32,469 nt of DNA from an uncultured Bacteroides sp. (GTDB lineage Bacteria; Bacteroidota; Bacteroidia; Bacteroidales; Bacteroidaceae). This document shows positions 8,883 to 16,531 of the stretch, piece by piece. A program made the position numbers and the translations under genes. The stretch spans positions 1-32,469 of the forward strand of contig URWP01000005.1 in NCBI GenBank assembly GCA_900551645.1, written 5' to 3'. Each line of letters begins with the position of its first letter. The stretch's first letter is position 1. Under the pieces are notes generated by a model. It saw nothing but the letters and a program-made list of their open reading frames with translations, did not search any database and was not told where the DNA came from.

Positions 8883-8955
8883 TGTTTCGTAAATGCTACA
8901 ATCGAATGAAACAAGATGATGAATGTGTTTCGTTTCTGTTGTTTTATTGTTTCGT
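8883..8955. promoter_or_regulatory. Candidate operator: repeated TGTTTCGT motifs
   Basis: Three identical octamers TGTTTCGT occur at 8883-8890, 8926-8933 and 8948-8955. A partial inverted copy (TGAAACAA, 8907-8914) lies between them. Starts of the direct copies are 43 and 22 bases apart, close to multiples of two helical turns. They cover roughly -20 to -95 relative to the start site implied by the -7 box at 8866-8873. This is the expected place for an activator site. The binding protein is unknown. Confidence 0.4.
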
Positions 8956-8977
8956 TTTTATTTATTCAATGTTTGGC

Positions 8978-10516
8978 CTATCCTGCCCAGTTTTCCCTAT
9001 CCAGGTTGCGGTAACTGATGGCTTCTGCCAGATGACTGGTCTGTATCTGAGAGCTTCCGTCCAGGTCGGCAATAGTACGAGCTACTTTCAAGATGCGGTC
9101 GTATGCGCGGGCAGACAAGTTGAGGCGTGTCATGGCGTTCCGTAACAGTTCAAGCCCATGTGTATCGGGTTGGGCATATTGTTGCAACAGTTTAGGAGTC
9201 ATTTGTGCATTGCAATGCACGTCTGGTATGTGAGCAAATCGTTCGGTCTGTATCTGACGGGCATGGATGACCCGTTCACGGATGGAAGTACTGGACTCTC
9301 CTCGTTCCTGTCCGGACATTTTTTCGAAAGTAACCGGTACAATTTCAATTTGAATATCTATTCTATCCAATAGTGGACCAGAAATCTTGTTGAGATAGCG
9401 TTGTACTTGTCCGGTGTTACAGACGCAAGGGCGTGTCGGATGATTGTAGTAACCGCAGGGGCAGGGATTCATGGAAGCTATCAGCATAAAGCTTGCCGGA
9501 TATTCCAGTGTATATCGGGCTCTGGAGATGGTGATGTGTCGGTCTTCCAGAGGTTGGCGCAAGACTTCCAGTACACTTCGATTAAATTCCGGAAGTTCGT
9601 CGAGGAATAGGACTCCGTTGTGAGCCAGACTGATTTCACCTGGTTGCGGAGTTGCTCCTCCACCTACCATTGCCACTTGAGAAATGGTGTGATGTGGGCC
9701 TCGGAATGGTCGGGTAGTAATGAGTGAACTACCTTTAGTCAGTTTTCCTGCCACAGAATGAATTTTGGTGGTTTCCAGACTTTCTTTTAAAGATAAGGGC
9801 GGAAGAATACCGGGGAGACGTTTGGCCATCATGGATTTCCCACTACCCGGAGGGCCGACCATAATCAGGTTGTGTCCGCCAGCTGCTGCTACTTCCAAGG
9901 CTCGTTTTACACTTTCCTGCCCTTTTACATCAGCAAAGTCGAACGGAACTTCTTCCTGACGGGAAAAGAACTCTTCACGGGTGTTTACAACCGTAGGAGT
10001 CAAAGTCTTTTCACCGTTAAAGAAACCGATGACCTCGGTGATGTTGCTGGCTCCATATACATCTAGGTTATTGACAACGGCTGCTTCACGGGCATTCTGT
10101 TGAGGGAGGATGAGGCCCTTAAAACCTTGCTTACGGGCAGTGATGGCAATGGGAAGGGCACCACGGATAGGTTGCAGGCTACCGTCAAGACTCAATTCTC
10201 CAATGATAAGATATTGGTCCAGCAGGTCGGCTTTTACTGTTTCAGTGAGAGCCAGGATACCAATAGCCAGTGGAAGGTCGTAGGATGCTCCTTCTTTGCG
10301 AATATCTGCTGGGGCCATGTTGACTATAATCTGGCAGGAAGGGAAGCGATAGCCGTTTACGCGGAGAGCAGAGATGATGCGTTCGTGGCTTTCTTTGACA
10401 GCAGAATCCGGAAGTCCTACCAGGAAGAATTTGATTCCGCGTGAACTGTTTACCTCAATGGTGATAAGTGTAGCGTCGATTCCTTGTACGGCGGCTGTAT
10501 AAAGTTTTACTAACAT
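8978..10516 (-). CDS. yifB: YifB family Mg-chelatase-like AAA+ ATPase (ComM homologue)
   Basis: A full-length 512-residue member of the YifB/ComM family. In Vibrio and Haemophilus relatives, ComM is a hexameric helicase that promotes branch migration during natural transformation. The N-terminal S5-like ChlI domain covers about 1-165. The AAA+ core has Walker A GPPGSGKS (221-228) and Walker B VLFLDE (302-307). A cysteine cluster follows (C352, C354, C364, C366 in NPCPCGYYNHPTRPCVC), then the Mg-chelatase C-terminal domain at about 410-510. The ATG at 10516 gives the usual MLVKLYTAAV start. Its role in Bacteroidales is not established; general recombination is the likeliest. Confidence 0.95.
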   Translation of the reverse strand: MLVKLYTAAVQGIDATLITIEVNSSRGIKFFLVGLPDSAVKESHERIISALRVNGYRFPSCQIIVNMAPADIRKEGASYDLPLAIGILALTETVKADLLDQYLIIGELSLDGSLQPIRGALPIAITARKQGFKGLILPQQNAREAAVVNNLDVYGASNITEVIGFFNGEKTLTPTVVNTREEFFSRQEEVPFDFADVKGQESVKRALEVAAAGGHNLIMVGPPGSGKSMMAKRLPGILPPLSLKESLETTKIHSVAGKLTKGSSLITTRPFRGPHHTISQVAMVGGGATPQPGEISLAHNGVLFLDELPEFNRSVLEVLRQPLEDRHITISRARYTLEYPASFMLIASMNPCPCGYYNHPTRPCVCNTGQVQRYLNKISGPLLDRIDIQIEIVPVTFEKMSGQERGESSTSIRERVIHARQIQTERFAHIPDVHCNAQMTPKLLQQYAQPDTHGLELLRNAMTRLNLSARAYDRILKVARTIADLDGSSQIQTSHLAEAISYRNLDRENWAG

Positions 10517-10520
10517 TTTA

Positions 10521-10549
10521 TTTATACCCTTTTATTATAAAGGTATAAA
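10521..10549. repeat. Inverted repeat upstream of yifB
   Basis: TTTATACC (10521-10528) is repeated inverted as GGTATAAA (10542-10549), only 4 bases from the yifB start codon. On the minus strand the inner part reads TATACCTTTA, near the -7 consensus TAnnTTTG but with a final A. It could be an operator overlapping a promoter, or an RNA hairpin at the start codon. Confidence 0.35.
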
Positions 10550-10553
10550 CGAC

Positions 10554-10579
10554 AGAAGGGAGAAATCTTTCCCCCTTCT
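10554..10579 (-). terminator. Possible weak terminator after the TlpA-like gene
   Basis: AGAAGGG (10554-10560) pairs with CCCTTCT (10573-10579), with extra GAA/TTC pairing inside. It lies just past the stop of the minus-strand gene at 10591. The downstream tail on the minus strand has only a short T-rich stretch, so termination may be partial. Confidence 0.4.
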
Positions 10580-10590
10580 ACATATTGATT

Positions 10591-11634
10591 TTATGCTTTC
10601 TTTTCTTTTTCCTTCTTTTTTTCTTCTTGTATTTTTTTGAGCTCTTGCTTGAGCATTGCTTCATTCAAATCGGTTCCGATGATTTTCCGATTCTTGTCAA
10701 TCAAGATATTTGCTGGTAGTCGGTTTATATTATGTTGCTTTACCAGTTGATTTTCCCATCCTTTGAAGTCGCAGGTTTCTATCCATGAGGTGGTGTCTGG
10801 TTTGCAAGCATTAAGCCATTGCTCCTTTTGGAGATCTAGTGATATATTCAGAACTTTCAGTGTGTTCTTGGGTAAAGAATCAACCAGTGTTTCTAATTCT
10901 TTACGTTCTGTCAGACTGCTTGGGCTCCAGCTAGCCCAAAAATTAACCAGAATATATTCATGTTTGTCATTGCTGCTGTTCCAGGAGATGTATTTTCCCT
11001 TCCGGTCTTTGCAAGAGTAATAACTCAGATGTGTAATCGTTGATAAATCTTTTGTGGGGAGTGATTTCATGGCAACATTGAGTATACGGCTGTCTTTTAC
11101 ATTACCGCTCAATGGGCTGATGAGTTTTTGGATATGCTCTACATCCGGATGCGGTTTTTGGATAAAATAGCGGTCCAGCAGGTAGGCAGAAACAACTGAT
11201 TGCGGATGATTTCTGATAAATTTTTCAGCTTCTTTGGATTCAGCTTTCTCGTTACCTTGAAGAGGTACGACGGATTTTAAGAATTCCTGAAATTCTAAAT
11301 TAGCGCCATCACCTTTTAAATCAGGTTTCTCAAATGTTCCTTTGAGTTGTACTTTCCATCCTTTGTTTGCAAAAATGGGAATGGCTTGTCCCTCTTTATT
11401 AACGAGGCGGATTAATATTAAAGTATCAGGGGACAATTGGTAGGTGAACTTCCCTTTTTTGGGGAATATGGTATCAAGTTTTGCTTCCGGATCATCGTAT
11501 ATAACCAAAATGGGTTCATGAAATGAAACAGAATCTGTTAATTCTCCTTTCAGTAAGAAACTGTCTTTTCCTGAGCATGCTGGTAGCACGTTCATGAGTG
11601 AGACAATGAATAACAAGTATATGATTTTGCGCAT
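10591..11634 (-). CDS. TlpA/thioredoxin-like lipoprotein without the CxxC motif
   Basis: A 347-residue lipoprotein with lipobox NVLPAC (C20). Residues about 21-110 resemble the DUF4369 beta-domain common at the front of Bacteroidales TlpA-like proteins. A helical segment follows (about 115-200). A C-terminal thioredoxin fold (about 205-335) has the usual ILVNFWASW strand and a cis-Pro loop (RLPANILID, P307). The redox motif normally written WCxPC is replaced by W236-S237-P238-S239-S240, so it has no active-site cysteines and cannot act as a normal thiol oxidoreductase. The extreme C-terminus is a Lys/Glu tail (about 333-347). The ATG at 11634 is chosen over 11664 because it starts the signal peptide. 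It probably has a structural or binding role; this is inference. Confidence 0.82.
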   Translation of the reverse strand: MRKIIYLLFIVSLMNVLPACSGKDSFLLKGELTDSVSFHEPILVIYDDPEAKLDTIFPKKGKFTYQLSPDTLILIRLVNKEGQAIPIFANKGWKVQLKGTFEKPDLKGDGANLEFQEFLKSVVPLQGNEKAESKEAEKFIRNHPQSVVSAYLLDRYFIQKPHPDVEHIQKLISPLSGNVKDSRILNVAMKSLPTKDLSTITHLSYYSCKDRKGKYISWNSSNDKHEYILVNFWASWSPSSLTERKELETLVDSLPKNTLKVLNISLDLQKEQWLNACKPDTTSWIETCDFKGWENQLVKQHNINRLPANILIDKNRKIIGTDLNEAMLKQELKKIQEEKKKEKEKKA

Positions 11635-11728
11635 GATGTGAATATTAATGCTGCGAAAATACATAAATAAATCCGATTGACATTGGTTTTATCGGATATT
11701 TATAAATAATCGGGATAAGTCAAGGCAT

Positions 11729-11756
11729 AAAAAAACCGGGATGAGAATCACCCCGG
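11729..11756 (-). terminator. Intrinsic terminator of the TPR lipoprotein gene
   Basis: On the minus strand, CCGGG and TGA stem segments pair across a 3-base loop with one mismatch (outer arms 11752-11756 and 11736-11740). Seven T residues follow immediately (A-tract 11729-11735 on the plus strand). It lies 28 bases past the stop at 11784. This is a textbook Rho-independent terminator. Confidence 0.88.
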
Positions 11757-11783
11757 CTCTTTTATAGTATGAGAAAATCAGTA

Positions 11784-13460
11784 TTATTTGATTTCGTTTG
11801 CATATTTAGCAAATTCGCGGTCGTCTTGTGCTTTAGCAGCCAAAGTAGCATCTTTCTGAGCAACCTTAGCCATGCTTGACTTAACCAAGTCAGCATTGTT
11901 TGTTCTAGCACCTACGATAGCCATCAAGTAATCTGTATAAGCGTCCGGATTCTTCACTGCGTTCAGTGTGTTCTTAGCCTTGTTATAGTCTTTAGCCAAG
12001 ATCTGAGCCAAAGCAGCAGAGTTAGTCTTAGTATCACCGAATGCATTTACAGCGCGGTCGTATTGACCTTGTTTGATGTACAGGTTACCCAGAGCTTCGT
12101 TAGCAGTGTTGGCACCTGTAGATTTGCTCAAGTAAGTTTCAGCGTTAGCTACATTACCTTTAACCAGTTCACAAAGACCCATGTTGGTGTTAGCTTCTGC
12201 AGAGTTTGCATTCTTGCTCAAAGCCTGTTTGAAATAGTTTTCAGCAGCAGCCTTGTCACCAGCAGCGTATGCCATCATACCCAAGTTATTGTATGCACGG
12301 CAATCGTTCGGATACAATTCAACAGTTTTCTTATAGATAGCTTCTTTACGAGCATTGTCGTTAGTCAGAGTAGCAGCATACAACAATTCTTCTACGCTCA
12401 ATACCTTAGCATCAGTATCAAATGCTTCGTTGATTTCTTCATCGCTACGGCCGATAACATCGTAGTTAGCAGTCAAGCGAGCACGACGCAACTGAGGCAG
12501 GATTTCGTCAGCCAAAGTCTTGTAAACTGAAGAAATGTTCTTGATTTCAGTTTCACGCTGTTCTGGATCCTGATACATAGAAAGAACACGCAGAATCAGG
12601 TCTTTATCCTGGATGTTTGATTTAGAAACCAGTTCCTGGAAGCCTTCCCAGTCCTGAGCAGTGTACTTAGTATCAACCTGAGTTTCGATCTTACCTTTCT
12701 TCAATTCTTTGTTCAGGTAAGTTTCAGTGTTGTCCTGACGTTTTTCAGCCAGACCAGTGTTCAGTTCAACACCACCATCAGGTGAAGCGTATGCAGAAAT
12801 TTCGATGTTGTTCAGTTTGAAGTTCTTAGTGTCACCTGCAACTTCAACAACTTTCTTGTTGAATGCTTTCAGGCTGTCAGACTTCAATTCACTTGCACGC
12901 AAGTTAGCCTGCTGAATCAAGAACATGATGTTAGCCTGCTGAGCCTGTTTGATGATACGCTGGAATGCATCTGCTGCATATGCGGCATTGGCAGAACCTA
13001 CAGTAGGCAGTTCAGAAGTAGCGATTACACCGTCTGCAATTTTTACAGAAGGGATAGTGTATTCTTTTTTGCCTCTCTTAATCTTGAAATCCAGGTACAA
13101 TTCAGATTTAGCCATTTCCGGAACATAGTCGAAAGAAGCTTTCATCGTATAAGTACCACCAGCTTTGTAAGAGATAGTCTGGTCGTTTCCTTCTACTTTT
13201 TCACCCTGGAATGTTGCAGACTGGCCTTTTGCTTCGCCGCCATTCCATCTCAGGACCGGAGTAACTTCAACAATTGCGTTTTTCTTGAAGTACTTTTCGG
13301 GGAACTTACCTGTAATGGTTACAGGAACTTTACCTCCTACTGCTTCCAGAACCTCAGGGTTCGTTGTGAAGTAGTCGGCAGACAACTCGCCCATCTTACC
13401 GCATGAAGAAAGAGCGAGAACCAACAATGCCACTAAAGGCAAATACAACTTTTTAATCAT
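11784..13460 (-). CDS. TPR-repeat lipoprotein with an OmpA-like middle domain
   Basis: A 558-residue lipoprotein (ALSSC, C20). A beta-rich N-terminal region covers about 30-145. The middle (about 160-260) contains ISAYASPDGGVELNTGLAEKR (221-241), which resembles the OmpA C-terminal peptidoglycan-binding motif. The D-G, N and final R positions are kept, although the usual TD before the turn is replaced by SPD. TPR units follow at about 380-490 (YNNLGMMAYAAGDKAAAENYF and two further degenerate copies). The codons look strongly biased towards preferred ones compared with its neighbours, suggesting high expression. It has its own -7 box and its own terminator, so it is monocistronic. Likely an abundant outer-membrane or periplasmic structural lipoprotein tied to the cell wall; the exact role is unknown. 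Confidence 0.82.
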   Translation of the reverse strand: MIKKLYLPLVALLVLALSSCGKMGELSADYFTTNPEVLEAVGGKVPVTITGKFPEKYFKKNAIVEVTPVLRWNGGEAKGQSATFQGEKVEGNDQTISYKAGGTYTMKASFDYVPEMAKSELYLDFKIKRGKKEYTIPSVKIADGVIATSELPTVGSANAAYAADAFQRIIKQAQQANIMFLIQQANLRASELKSDSLKAFNKKVVEVAGDTKNFKLNNIEISAYASPDGGVELNTGLAEKRQDNTETYLNKELKKGKIETQVDTKYTAQDWEGFQELVSKSNIQDKDLILRVLSMYQDPEQRETEIKNISSVYKTLADEILPQLRRARLTANYDVIGRSDEEINEAFDTDAKVLSVEELLYAATLTNDNARKEAIYKKTVELYPNDCRAYNNLGMMAYAAGDKAAAENYFKQALSKNANSAEANTNMGLCELVKGNVANAETYLSKSTGANTANEALGNLYIKQGQYDRAVNAFGDTKTNSAALAQILAKDYNKAKNTLNAVKNPDAYTDYLMAIVGARTNNADLVKSSMAKVAQKDATLAAKAQDDREFAKYANEIK

Positions 13461-13533
13461 GATGTTTTAAATATTAAAAATTGTTTTATAAAAAATTTTC
13501 TTCGTTCATTTAGGTTAAGCCTAATTTTGGGGG

Positions 13534-13541
13534 CAAAGATA
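13534..13541 (-). promoter_or_regulatory. Promoter -7 box of the TPR lipoprotein gene
   Basis: The minus strand reads TATCTTTG, a perfect TAnnTTTG match. It implies a leader of about 65-70 bases. Inside that leader TTAGG and CCTAA (13510-13524) can form a small hairpin, which may stabilise the message. The -33 element is weak. Confidence 0.65.
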
Positions 13542-13634
13542 AGAAAAAGTCTGATTTTGTTAATCTTTACTCCTGCTTTTTTTTGATGATGATTTAATTT
13601 TTTCTTTAATTACGGCTCTGATACGTCTTTTTAT

Positions 13635-14549
13635 TTAGTTTTTCATGTTCCGAGGATGATGTTCGATGATTTCTTGACGTAAACGGTTGCGGTCGATGTG
13701 TGTATAAATTTCAGTGGTTCCAATGCTTTCGTGTCCCAGCATGCATTGGATTGCACGTAGATTGGCGCCACCTTCCAGCAGGTGTGTTGCAAAGGTGTGG
13801 CGGAATGTGTGCGGGCTGATTCGTTTTTTGAGTCCAATCTGATCGGCCAGTTCCTTGATGATGTGGAAGACCATGATGCGGGAGATGTTTTTCCCGAAAC
13901 GGCTGATGAATACATAATCCTCATAGCCGGGTTTAACCAGCCCTTCTCCACGGACTGGAAAATAGTTATTCAGCTCTTTGATGGCCCGTGGAGAAATCGG
14001 GACCAGCCGTTGTTTGTTCCCTTTTCCTTCTACCTTTATAAATCCCTCCTTCAAATAGAGGTCTGAGAATTTCAGGTTACACAATTCGGAGACACGAAGA
14101 CCGCAGCTGTAGAGCGTTTCCAGAATCGCACAATTGCGTTGGCCTTCGCGTGTACTTCGGTCAATGCTTCCTATCAGGGCATCAATTTCTTCTACGGTCA
14201 GCACATCCGGCAGATGTTTTCCTATTTGTGGAGATTCCAGCAGTTCTGTGGGGTCTTGTTGGATATAGTCTTCCAGTAGCAGGAAATGATAAAATGACCG
14301 GATACCCGAGAGAATACGTGCCTGTGACCTCGGATGGATACCTATGTCATGTAAACCAGCAGAGAAATGTTCCAGTATATCTAGGGTCACTTCTGTAAAA
14401 CTTAATTCCTCCAGAGTCAGATATGCCTGCAGTTTGTCAAGGTCGGCCAGATAGGCTTGTACGGTGTTCTCTGAGAGTGATTTTTCAAGTTTTAAGTATT
14501 GCTTATACTTTATTATTATCTTTCCGTTTTTATTGTCGGGGTATTTCAT
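13635..14549 (-). CDS. xerD: Tyrosine recombinase XerD
   Basis: Site-specific recombinase that, with XerC, resolves chromosome dimers at dif before division. It has 304 residues. The N-terminal SAM-like DNA-binding domain covers about 10-95. The catalytic domain carries the complete set R152 (CGLRVSEL), K176 (GKGNK), H247 and R250 (SPHTFRHTFATHLL), H273 (LGHES) and Y282 (TEIYTH). Length and motifs fit the housekeeping XerC/D family rather than a mobile-element integrase; no attachment sites or mobile genes are nearby. The ATG at 14549 is preferred over 14573 because the latter lies within 35 bases of the predicted promoter. The XerD rather than XerC assignment is by overall resemblance. Confidence 0.9.
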   Translation of the reverse strand: MKYPDNKNGKIIIKYKQYLKLEKSLSENTVQAYLADLDKLQAYLTLEELSFTEVTLDILEHFSAGLHDIGIHPRSQARILSGIRSFYHFLLLEDYIQQDPTELLESPQIGKHLPDVLTVEEIDALIGSIDRSTREGQRNCAILETLYSCGLRVSELCNLKFSDLYLKEGFIKVEGKGNKQRLVPISPRAIKELNNYFPVRGEGLVKPGYEDYVFISRFGKNISRIMVFHIIKELADQIGLKKRISPHTFRHTFATHLLEGGANLRAIQCMLGHESIGTTEIYTHIDRNRLRQEIIEHHPRNMKN

Positions 14550-14559
14550 TTCTTTTTCG

Positions 14560-14567
14560 TATCTTTG
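14560..14567 (+). promoter_or_regulatory. Promoter -7 box for aroQ
   Basis: TATCTTTG on the plus strand, a perfect -7 match, implies a start site near 14572 and a leader of about 43 bases. The -33 region is poor (a TTG at 14533-14535 is 24 bases away). The box faces an identical minus-strand box at 14584-14591. Confidence 0.55.
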
Positions 14568-14583
14568 TCCCAAATTCTTTGAA

Positions 14584-14614
14584 CAAAGATATTAAAGTTC
14601 AAGTTTTATACAAA
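14584..14614 (-). promoter_or_regulatory. Promoter for xerD
   Basis: On the minus strand TTTG (14614-14611) is followed after exactly 19 bases by TATCTTTG (14591-14584), a full match to the Bacteroides promoter. The -33 element abuts the aroQ start codon at 14615. The implied start site is near 14579, about 30 bases ahead of the xerD ATG. Confidence 0.75.
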
Positions 14615-15043
14615 ATGAGAATACAAATTATAAATGGTCCCAATATCAACTTATTGGGAAAGCGGGAGCCTTCCATTTATGGAGCCACTTCGTTTGAAGA
14701 TTATCTGGAGACACTGAAATCGTCTTATCCGGAGATTGAGTTTGCTTATTATCAATCGAACGTAGAGGGAGAGATGATTAATAAAATCCATGAGGTCGGA
14801 TTTTCTTACGATGGAATCATTTTGAATGCCGGTGCTTATACGCATACTTCAATCGCTTTACAAGATGCGATTCGTGCCGTTACCACTCCGGTAATTGAAG
14901 TACATATCTCTAATGTACATAAGCGGGAGGAGTTCCGCCATAAGTCCATGATATCATGTGCCTGTCTGGGAGTCATTTGTGGCTTTGGTCTTGACTCGTA
15001 CCGATTAGGCGTGGAAGCTCTTATACATGTTGACAATAATTAG
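14615..15043 (+). CDS. aroQ: Type II 3-dehydroquinate dehydratase
   Basis: Dodecameric class II dehydroquinase of the shikimate pathway, converting 3-dehydroquinate to 3-dehydroshikimate in the cytoplasm. It has 142 residues, normal for the family. The N-terminal signature NGPNINLLGKREPSIYG carries catalytic R17 and Y22. N71, H77 and H97 (EVHISN) follow, with R108 at the substrate pocket. The open frame extends back to 14423, but that part crosses the xerD gene and the promoter. The ATG at 14615 gives MRIQIINGPN, the usual start. Pyruvate kinase follows after 17 bases, so the two are probably cotranscribed. Confidence 0.96.
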   Translation: MRIQIINGPNINLLGKREPSIYGATSFEDYLETLKSSYPEIEFAYYQSNVEGEMINKIHEVGFSYDGIILNAGAYTHTSIALQDAIRAVTTPVIEVHISNVHKREEFRHKSMISCACLGVICGFGLDSYRLGVEALIHVDNN

Positions 15044-15060
15044 TTTTAGATTAGAACCAT

Positions 15061-16521
15061 ATGATGCTCAAACAAACAAAAATCGTTGCGTCCATTTCGG
15101 ACTTGCGTTGTGAAGTAGATTTTATTAGAGACCTGTTTCAGGCTGGTATGAATGTTGTCCGTATGAATACGGCCCATGCCAATCGTGAAGGGTTCGAGAA
15201 ACTGATTGCGAATGTCCGTGAGGTATCCAATCGCATCGCTATCCTGATGGACACAAAAGGTCCTGAAGTACGTACTACTGCAAGTGCGGAAGGCCCTATT
15301 GATTTTAAGACTGGTGATAAGGTAAAGATTGTAGGTAATCCTGATCAGGAAACAACCCGTGAGTGTATTGCGGTTACATATCCGAATTTTGTGCATGACT
15401 TGAATATCGGAGTATCCGTATTGATTGATGACGGTGAGCTGGCTTTGAAGGTCGTTGATAAAAATGAAGATACATTATTCTGTGAAGTGACCAACGATGC
15501 AACTTTGGGAAGCCGTAAAAGTGTAAATGTTCCGGGAGTACGTATCAATTTGCCCTCATTGACAGAAAAGGACCGTAATAACATCCTGTATGCCATTGAA
15601 AAAGATATCGATTTCATTGCACACTCTTTTGTACGTAACAAACAGGATGTACTTGATATCCGTGAAATCCTGGATGCGCATAACAGCGGCATCAAGATTA
15701 TCGCTAAGATTGAAAACCAGGAAGGTGTAGATAATATAGACGAGATTCTGGAAGTGGCAGACGGTGTGATGGTAGCCCGTGGTGACCTGGGTATCGAAGT
15801 TCCACAGGAACGTATTCCGGGTATCCAGCGTAAACTGATCAAGAAATGTATTCTGGCCCGTAAGCCGGTTATCGTTGCGACTCAGATGCTGCATACCATG
15901 ATCAACAATCCGCGTCCTACCCGTGCTGAGGTGACTGATATTGCAAACGCTATCTATTACCGTACCGATGCTTTGATGCTGAGTGGTGAAACTGCTTACG
16001 GTAAATATCCGGTAGAGGCTGTCAGAACAATGGCCAAGATCGCTGCTCAGGCTGAAAAAGACAAGATGGAAGAAAACGATATTCCTATTCCATTGACTCC
16101 GGAAAATACCAATGTAACCAGCTTCCTGGCTAAACAGGCTGTCCGTGCTACTACGCTGATGCCTATCCGTGCCATCATTACAGACAGTTTCAGTGGTCTG
16201 ACTGCCCGTAACCTGGCTGCTTTCCGTGGTAAATATCCTGTATTGGCTATTTGTTACAATGAAAAGACGATGCGTCACCTGGCTTTGTCATACGGTGTAG
16301 AGGCTATCTATATGCCGGAGAAGGCTAACGGTCAGGAATATTATTTCACTGCGTTGCGTAAGCTGTTGGACGATGGTGTATTGTCACGTAATGATATGGT
16401 GGCTTATCTGAGTGGTGGAAAGATGGGAACCCGTACTTCATTCCTTGAAATCAACCAGGTGGATGATGTACTGAAAAATGCTGATGATTACGTATTGCCT
16501 AACCGTAACCGTTATCTTTAA
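15061..16521 (+). CDS. pyk: Pyruvate kinase
   Basis: Last enzyme of glycolysis, transferring phosphate from phosphoenolpyruvate to ADP. It has 486 residues (485 if the second of two adjacent ATGs is used). Visible motifs are MNTAHANREGF near the N-terminus, MDTKGPEVRT, the B-domain at about 70-165, IAKIENQEGVDNI with the catalytic Lys, and VMVARGDLGIEVPQERIP binding Mg and PEP. The C-terminal domain is of normal length with TDSFSGLTARNLAAFR at the effector-site region. It sits between aroQ and an O-methyltransferase gene with very short gaps. Confidence 0.97.
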   Translation: MMLKQTKIVASISDLRCEVDFIRDLFQAGMNVVRMNTAHANREGFEKLIANVREVSNRIAILMDTKGPEVRTTASAEGPIDFKTGDKVKIVGNPDQETTRECIAVTYPNFVHDLNIGVSVLIDDGELALKVVDKNEDTLFCEVTNDATLGSRKSVNVPGVRINLPSLTEKDRNNILYAIEKDIDFIAHSFVRNKQDVLDIREILDAHNSGIKIIAKIENQEGVDNIDEILEVADGVMVARGDLGIEVPQERIPGIQRKLIKKCILARKPVIVATQMLHTMINNPRPTRAEVTDIANAIYYRTDALMLSGETAYGKYPVEAVRTMAKIAAQAEKDKMEENDIPIPLTPENTNVTSFLAKQAVRATTLMPIRAIITDSFSGLTARNLAAFRGKYPVLAICYNEKTMRHLALSYGVEAIYMPEKANGQEYYFTALRKLLDDGVLSRNDMVAYLSGGKMGTRTSFLEINQVDDVLKNADDYVLPNRNRYL

Positions 16522-16531
16522 TTAATAAGGT

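Noticed and set aside
13635..14549. xerD as an integrase of a mobile element
   Set aside because: Motifs and length fit the housekeeping recombinase; there are no attachment repeats, excision gene or cargo nearby.
14423..14614. N-terminal extension of aroQ into xerD
   Set aside because: It overlaps xerD coding sequence and the promoter, and AroQ proteins begin at MRIxIINGPN.
15556..16278. Minus-strand frame of 240 residues opposite pyk
   Set aside because: Antisense to a strongly conserved enzyme; its length follows from pyk codon bias, not from a gene.
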